Shown here piece after piece: positions 59,723-64,000 of a stretch of 64,000 nt of DNA. The stretch is from Bacillus sp. B1-b2 (GTDB lineage: Bacteria; Bacillota; Bacilli; Bacillales; Cytobacillaceae): the NCBI RefSeq assembly GCF_009183415.1, contig NZ_WEHU01000020.1:21344-85343 (forward strand), read 5' to 3'. Within the stretch, counting starts at the first letter, position 1. Each line of letters starts with the position of its first letter. Both the position numbers and the translations under genes were made by a program. The notes under the pieces are model-generated. The model did no database searches. It was not told the origin of the DNA and saw only the letters and a list, made by a program, of their open reading frames with translations.

Positions 59723-59986
59723 ATGCAACAATCTACCAGTACAATGCCACAGAGCGGAATCATGCTTAAACCACCAGTTATGGTTACAGTTAAAGATTCT
59801 CTTTACTTAACAGACATGCTTTCTTGGAACCTTCTTGCCATGAAAAAGGCTCATTTCTTTGCACAAAATACGCAAGATGCCATGATAAAAGCTCAACTTG
59901 AAAAATGTGGGCAAATGCATCAACGCCACTACGAACAAATACTTAAACATTTAAATAGCAATGCCCAACCAAATATCCAAAACTAG
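59723..59986 (+). CDS. yusN: YusN-like spore coat protein, CotF family
   Basis: 87 residues containing a CotF-like helical core: VTVKDSLYLTDMLSWNLLAMKKAHFFAQNTQDAMIKAQLEKCGQMHQRHYEQIL. In B. subtilis YusN is a spore coat protein in this position. The helical pair resembles a shortened ferritin-like/CotF fold. ATG follows AAAGGAGGATTACAATC. Confidence 0.8.
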   Translation: MQQSTSTMPQSGIMLKPPVMVTVKDSLYLTDMLSWNLLAMKKAHFFAQNTQDAMIKAQLEKCGQMHQRHYEQILKHLNSNAQPNIQN

Positions 59987-60049
59987 ATGCTTTTGTAGAT
60001 TTAATATGCTCAAGTAAGTTTATTCAATGTAGTGAAGGAGGAAATATGG

Positions 60050-60388
60050 ATGAATCAGCAGCAGCCCGTACAAAATCCAGAAACACAGGTGCCAAAGACA
60101 CCACAAATGAATGATAGAGATTTTATTAACGATCTACTTGCAACAGAAAAATATATGACAGACTCCTATTCTACAGCTTTGAATGAAGCAAGTAATGAAC
60201 CACTATATCAAGATTTACTTTCCATTTTTACCGATACGCAAAATATGCAAAGAGAAATTTATGACCTCATGTTCCAAAATGGCTGGTATAAGCTAGAATC
60301 AGCAGAACAGCAAAAATTACAGCAATCTTATCAACAATTTAAAGGTTACAGTAATCAATTTCCATACGGAAGCTCTACCCTTCAATAA
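60050..60388 (+). CDS. CotF-family spore coat protein
   Basis: 112 residues: a Gln/Pro-rich N-terminus (NQQQPVQNPETQVPKTPQ), then NDRDFINDLLATEKYMTDSYSTALNEASNEPLYQDLLSIFTDTQNMQREIYDLMFQNGWYKLE, the CotF core. It follows the YusN-like gene and is probably cotranscribed. GTG 60032 overlaps the ribosome site; ATG 60050 has AAGGAGG upstream. A terminator follows. Confidence 0.8.
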   Translation: MNQQQPVQNPETQVPKTPQMNDRDFINDLLATEKYMTDSYSTALNEASNEPLYQDLLSIFTDTQNMQREIYDLMFQNGWYKLESAEQQKLQQSYQQFKGYSNQFPYGSSTLQ

Positions 60389-60400
60389 CTGACTGTATAG

Positions 60401-60436
60401 GAGCCACAGCATACTATGTGTAGTATGCTGTGGCTC
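60401..60436 (+). terminator. Strong hairpin after the coat genes
   Basis: GAGCCACAGCATACTA / TAGTATGCTGTGGCTC, 16 bp perfect with a 4-base loop, followed by ATTTATT. Confidence 0.85.
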
Positions 60437-60478
60437 ATTTATTAACTTTGTCCAACTAATTTCCCTATAGCATATGTT

Positions 60479-60733
60479 TTAATTTTGATTTTGCTTTTGT
60501 ATCTCATTCCTTTTTTTTATTTCTGTAACCAAATGTATGAGAGTCTTTTTTGATTCAGGAAATTGTTCATTCCAATGTCTTACTAGTCCTGGCATATTCT
60601 TGGACATAGATGAATATAACATCCAAATTTCCACCATTCTCTTAAGTTTTAGATTTTCTGAATCCTGACCTACTAGCAAATCTGAATAATTAGATAAGAG
60701 TATATCAAATTCTTCTTCAAATTTTTTATCCAT
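60479..60733 (-). CDS. yusU: DUF2573 (YusU-like) small protein
   Basis: 84 residues, all helical: DKKFEEEFDILLSNYSDLLVGQDSENLKLKRMVEIWMLYSSMSKNMPGLVRHWNEQFPE. This is DUF2573, as YusU. Function unknown. A perfect Fur box covers its -35, so it should respond to iron. In B. subtilis, I recall yusU being next to the Fur-regulated siderophore ATPase gene yusV; no yusV is present here. Confidence 0.75.
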   Translation of the reverse strand: MDKKFEEEFDILLSNYSDLLVGQDSENLKLKRMVEIWMLYSSMSKNMPGLVRHWNEQFPESKKTLIHLVTEIKKRNEIQKQNQN

Positions 60734-60791
60734 ATTCCCCCTCTTTCCATCATCATTTAAGTTGACAATACGAAAAATCTATCTTAATATT

Positions 60792-60820
60792 AAATTACAT
60801 CAATTGATAATGATTATCAA
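60792..60820 (-). promoter_or_regulatory. Promoter of the DUF2573 gene
   Basis: On the minus strand TTGATA (60815-60820), 17 bases, TAATTT (60792-60797). Confidence 0.6.
60805..60819. promoter_or_regulatory. Perfect Fur box
   Basis: TGATAATGATTATCA equals the 7-1-7 Fur consensus at every position and extends as a longer palindrome to ATTGATAATGATTATCAAT. It covers the -35 of the DUF2573 gene promoter, a strong position for Fur repression. Confidence 0.85.
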
Positions 60821-60900
60821 TTTCATCACTATCCTTTGATGCTCGTTATACTTATTCTACCCTTTTCTTTCCCCCTCACAAGAAGAAAAGGACTTGAATA

Positions 60901-60951
60901 AAAAAAGCTTTCCTAAACATCCTTTCGGCATTTGTTTAGGAAAGCTTTTTT
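60901..60951 (-). terminator. Terminator of the RodA-like gene
   Basis: AAAAAAGCTTTCCTAAACA / TGTTTAGGAAAGCTTTTTT, 19 bp with a 13-base loop. Confidence 0.85.
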
Positions 60952-60954
60952 AAT

Positions 60955-62100
60955 TTACTCATCACTTGAAAACATATACTTCTTATAGTGATAACGAATA
61001 GAAAAAATTAAACCCATTGCTAACATATTCCCCATCAAAGAACTACCCCCGTAACTAATAAACGGCAAAGGAATTCCTGTGATTGGTAGAAGTCCAATTG
61101 TCATCCCTATATTTTGAAACACATGGAAACAAACCATACTAATAATTCCAACACTCATACATGTATAAAAGGTGTTTTTAGTCTCCATGGACACTTTTGT
61201 AATATGATAAATAAGGAGGAAGAATAAACTGATTACCACGCTTGCTCCAATAAAGCCAAATTCTTCTCCAATCACACTAAAAATAAAATCTGTATGATTT
61301 TCGGGTAAAACCACCTCGTTGGTGCCAATTCCTTTACCAGTCGTTTGCCCAGAGCCAATTGCCAATAAAGACTGAGTAAGATGATAGCCTGTACTGCTTT
61401 GATAATTATAAGGATCAATCCAAGAATAAATTCTTCCTAATTGGTATTCTTTTACACCTAAATAGGTCTCAATCCAGTCAGGATGCCATATTACTAAGTA
61501 TAATATGGCAGTCCCAATAATAATAAAGAAAGAGAAAATCGGCGTCAGTATCTTCCAAGAAATTCCTGATATGAAAATCATTCCAATCATAATGGCCAAA
61601 AATACTAAGGAAGTACCTAAATCTGGTTGCTGCATTACTAACAAAAGAGGAAGTAATGTAATACCGCCTATCTTTATCAATAAGAATAAATCACTTTGTA
61701 ATGTCTTAACTATATATTTATCTTGATGCTCTACAATCACTCTAGAAATGGCTAAAACGAGAAATACTTTCACAAATTCTGATGGTTGTAAGGAAAAGCC
61801 AGGTAATGTAAACCAGCTTTTTGCACCATTAATTTCACGCGCTATAGCTTCAGGTGCTACAATTAAAGCAAGTAGGAGAAATATTCCAAAGGCATACAAA
61901 TACCAAGTTAATTTCTTTAACTGATCGGAATCTAATCGAATGATTCCTGCAATAATACCTATCCCTATTATATAGAAAATAACCTGTTTTAGGATATAGC
62001 TTGAATCTGCACTATAAATAGCTACTAGACTACTTAAACATAACAGCATAAGAATAAGGATAAGCGAATAATCTATTTTAGATGAATTCTTTGGGGACAT
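60955..62100 (-). CDS. SEDS-family peptidoglycan polymerase, RodA/FtsW/SpoVE type
   Basis: 381 residues, about ten membrane helices. Conserved segments LQPSEFVKVFLVL, the extracellular loop with YQSSTGYHLTQSLLAIGSGQ, PENHTDFIFSVIGEEFGFIGA and LPFISYGGSSLMGNM are those of SEDS glycosyltransferases, which polymerise lipid II. It seems RodA-like, but paralogue identity (RodA, FtsW, SpoVE or a stress paralogue) is not settled. ATG at 62100 follows AGAGGAGCAATGAAT; a longer start at 62130 is possible. Confidence 0.9.
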   Translation of the reverse strand: MSPKNSSKIDYSLILILMLLCLSSLVAIYSADSSYILKQVIFYIIGIGIIAGIIRLDSDQLKKLTWYLYAFGIFLLLALIVAPEAIAREINGAKSWFTLPGFSLQPSEFVKVFLVLAISRVIVEHQDKYIVKTLQSDLFLLIKIGGITLLPLLLVMQQPDLGTSLVFLAIMIGMIFISGISWKILTPIFSFFIIIGTAILYLVIWHPDWIETYLGVKEYQLGRIYSWIDPYNYQSSTGYHLTQSLLAIGSGQTTGKGIGTNEVVLPENHTDFIFSVIGEEFGFIGASVVISLFFLLIYHITKVSMETKNTFYTCMSVGIISMVCFHVFQNIGMTIGLLPITGIPLPFISYGGSSLMGNMLAMGLIFSIRYHYKKYMFSSDE

Positions 62101-62340
62101 ATTCATTGCTCCTCTAGATTTGTAACACATTGTTTAAGGGATTATTATTTGTTTCCTATAATAAACATAATGTTCTTTTTATGGTCTAAGATAAAGTGGA
62201 CTAATTTACATATTTACAATTCTTCATTATATTTGTATTTGGACAAAATAACAACATTCGACATATTAAAATTTCTTTTATTAATTATCATACCTTATTT
62301 TATACAGAGAAACCTATTAATATCTATTGTAAGTGCAATA

Positions 62341-62374
62341 AAAAAGAGACCTTAACTGATGAAGGTCTCTTTTT
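62341..62374 (-). terminator. Terminator of the chemoreceptor gene
   Basis: AAAAAGAGACCTT / AAGGTCTCTTTTT with an 8-base loop. Confidence 0.8.
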
Positions 62375-62381
62375 ATTGCAC

Positions 62382-63668
62382 TTATAGTTGGATATCACTT
62401 GTTAATTCAACTAGATCTTCTGCAATTTTTGCCAGGGATTTAGTTGAAGACGTTATTTCTTCTACTGCTGCTAATTGTTCTTGAGATGATGCCGATACAT
62501 TCATTGAATTTTGACTATTTTCCTTAGCAATTCCTGTTACTTGTTCTACTGAACCAGCTACATCTGTAATATTAACGGAAATTTTATTAGCTGCTTCTAA
62601 AATGCTCTCAAGTTGACGACTCATGGATAACATAGCATCTGATATGCCATTAAACTTCTCTTTCGTATCATTTGTGATGTTAATACCATCCTTCACTTCA
62701 TCTGTCACTCTACGCATTGTTTTAACAGAAGATAAGGTATCCTTTTGAATTTCATTTACTAAGACAGCAATTTGCTTAGCTGATTGATTGGACTGTTCAG
62801 CAAGCTTTCTTACTTCTTCTGCTACTACAGCAAATCCTTTACCAGCTTCTCCAGCTCTAGCTGCTTCTATAGCTGCATTTAATGCAAGTAAATTGGTTTG
62901 ATCAGCAATTTCCGTAATCACATTTAAGAACTGACCAATTTCTTGTGAGCGTTCCTGCAGTAATACAATTGATTCATTCGACTCTCTAACAGAATTCTGA
63001 ATCATGCTCATTTGTTTAACCGTGCTCTCTACTACTTCCTGACCTTCTTTAGCTCTTTTTACGGTACTATTTGATGTTTTAACCATGCTTTCAGTATTTT
63101 TAGCAATATCTTTAATTTCACTATTCACTAAAGCGACAGAATCGACAATCACTTCCATACCTTTTGTTTGTTCTTCAGACCCTGCAGCCACACTTTGAAT
63201 AGCGGAAGAAATTTGCTCCGATACGTAACTTGTTTCTACTGTATTTGCCGTTAATTTCTCTGCAGAAGTTGTAATATGCTCAGACGTTTCATTTACCTTC
63301 ACTACTAAATTCTTAATGTAATCTTTCATCAAGATGAATTCATCTGTTAATTTACCGATTTCATCATTGGAAGTCTTCCCTATTTCAATATCTAATTGAC
63401 CTTTACTAATCTTCTTCGTGGATTCAAGTAGATTTTTTAATGGTTTAATAAGGATGTGCTGGATAAATACGGCAACAATTATAGTAGTAAAAACCAAATT
63501 AATGATTGTGTTTATAGCAATTCCCATTTGCGGTGGAAAAACCTCAGCTTCTCTAATAATATCATTTAATTTAAATGAAATAGAACTGCTAAACAATGTT
63601 GCAAAAAAGATTAATAGAACGATTTTAACTCTTAAACTAAAAAAACTTGTCCTTTTCTTCATACCCAT
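62382..63668 (-). CDS. Methyl-accepting chemotaxis protein with minimal extracellular domain
   Basis: 428 residues. TM1 (about 12-32) and TM2 (about 46-70) are only some 15 residues apart, so there is no room for an extracellular sensor domain. A HAMP domain (about 70-122) and a full signalling domain follow; the hairpin tip is [43 protein letters not shown] (in parts). It may sense through the membrane, HAMP or a partner. No chemotaxis genes are beside it. Confidence 0.93.
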   Translation of the reverse strand: MGMKKRTSFFSLRVKIVLLIFFATLFSSSISFKLNDIIREAEVFPPQMGIAINTIINLVFTTIIVAVFIQHILIKPLKNLLESTKKISKGQLDIEIGKTSNDEIGKLTDEFILMKDYIKNLVVKVNETSEHITTSAEKLTANTVETSYVSEQISSAIQSVAAGSEEQTKGMEVIVDSVALVNSEIKDIAKNTESMVKTSNSTVKRAKEGQEVVESTVKQMSMIQNSVRESNESIVLLQERSQEIGQFLNVITEIADQTNLLALNAAIEAARAGEAGKGFAVVAEEVRKLAEQSNQSAKQIAVLVNEIQKDTLSSVKTMRRVTDEVKDGINITNDTKEKFNGISDAMLSMSRQLESILEAANKISVNITDVAGSVEQVTGIAKENSQNSMNVSASSQEQLAAVEEITSSTKSLAKIAEDLVELTSDIQL

Positions 63669-63951
63669 ACCATCCTGACTTTTATATAATTCGGTTTTTA
63701 CTGTTACTCCATTCTTTCTCTATCTTATTTATCGGTACAACAAGCACTTTATAAATACTGAGTTTAGAAAAAGTAAGTAATATTTCATAGGTTTTTTTAC
63801 CTATTTTACAAGAATTATCGCACTTATTCAAATATATTTCTATTTAATGAAAGAGTATTAACAATTTTTTAACAATATGAATCAATTTCATAAATTTAAC
63901 GCTTAGAGCCTCAAGCTCTCAGAGATGCAAAAAAAGGAGTACCTCCCCAAA

Positions 63952-64000
63952 ATGTCGAATTTAGTAAGCACCACACAAACTAATCAGACTGGAGGAAGAC
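63952..64000 (+). CDS. 5' end of an unidentified gene at the window edge
   Basis: ATG 63952 follows AAAAAGGAG (63931-63939) at 12 bases and opens MSNLVSTTQTNQTGGR before the window ends. An in-frame ATG at 63925 is an alternative start. Too little is present to name a family. Confidence 0.4.
   Translation, partial: MSNLVSTTQTNQTGGR

Noticed and set aside
62149..62355. 68-residue ORF upstream of the chemoreceptor terminator
   Set aside because: It starts with TTG without a ribosome site, has biased Ile/Leu/Lys composition from AT-rich DNA and runs into a terminator hairpin.

Overview
The window is AT-rich, roughly one-third G+C by eye. It looks like a chromosomal core segment of an endospore-forming member of the Bacillaceae that is not Bacillus subtilis. 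Gene order follows the B. subtilis yug-kap-yui-yut-thr-lip-yun-suf-met-yus stretch closely. Spore genes (yutH, lytH, a yuzC-like gene, yusN-like and CotF-like coat genes), the Kap sporulation proteins, a class IV PHA synthase (PhaR/PhaC) and typical GGAGG ribosome sites all fit this. I saw no rRNA, tRNA, CRISPR array, phage or insertion sequence. Gene names rest on recalled family sequence and synteny; no search was run.

Region by region. 1-3.5 kb: a cut-off GTP cyclohydrolase II-like gene, a long TetR regulator with two palindromes at its start site, a YugO-like K+ channel and a copper-storage protein. 3.6-12.2 kb: pgi, yugJ, yuzA, yugI, alaT-alaR, yugE, mntH with an MntR box, and a SodC-like lipoprotein. 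12.3-17.7 kb: kapB, kapD, pbpD, yufK and small spore-type proteins. 17.9-20.3 kb: an SDR-phaR-phaC operon. 20.3-28.6 kb: pepA, yuiD, yuiC, yutM, a DUF2225 gene, yuzB, comFB, a GNAT gene, yutJ, yuzD and yutI. 28.6-36.6 kb: hom-thrC-thrB, yutH, yutG, yutF, yutE and an EAL phosphodiesterase. 36.7-43.6 kb: yutD, lipA, lytH, an HD-GYP gene, yunC, yunD and yunF. 43.8-49.0 kb: sufCDSUB. 49.6-52.9 kb: yurZ-like gene and metNPQ under a SAM-I riboswitch. 53.0-60.7 kb: yusD, yusE, yusF, gcvH, yusI, fadN-fadE (no fadA), a yuzL-like gene, two coat genes and a DUF2573 gene with a perfect Fur box. 60.9-64 kb: a RodA-like SEDS protein, a chemoreceptor and the start of one more gene.

Several parts connect functionally. 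Fe-S metabolism is served by sufCDSUB, yutM and yutI, with lipA as an Fe-S client and gcvH as a lipoyl acceptor. Metal homeostasis is served by mntH/MntR, the Csp protein and Fur boxes. Central amino acid supply is served by hom-thrCB, alaRT and metNPQ. Spore formation is served by kapB/D, lytH, yutH and the coat genes.

No clearly new multi-gene system is visible. The best leads are departures from the expected order: EAL, HD-GYP and ComFB genes placed inside otherwise conserved blocks, the missing fadA, a Fur-controlled DUF2573 gene, a RibA-like gene behind HxlR-type and Fur-like sites, a SodC homologue lacking one copper ligand, and an unusual SDR at the head of the PHA operon.
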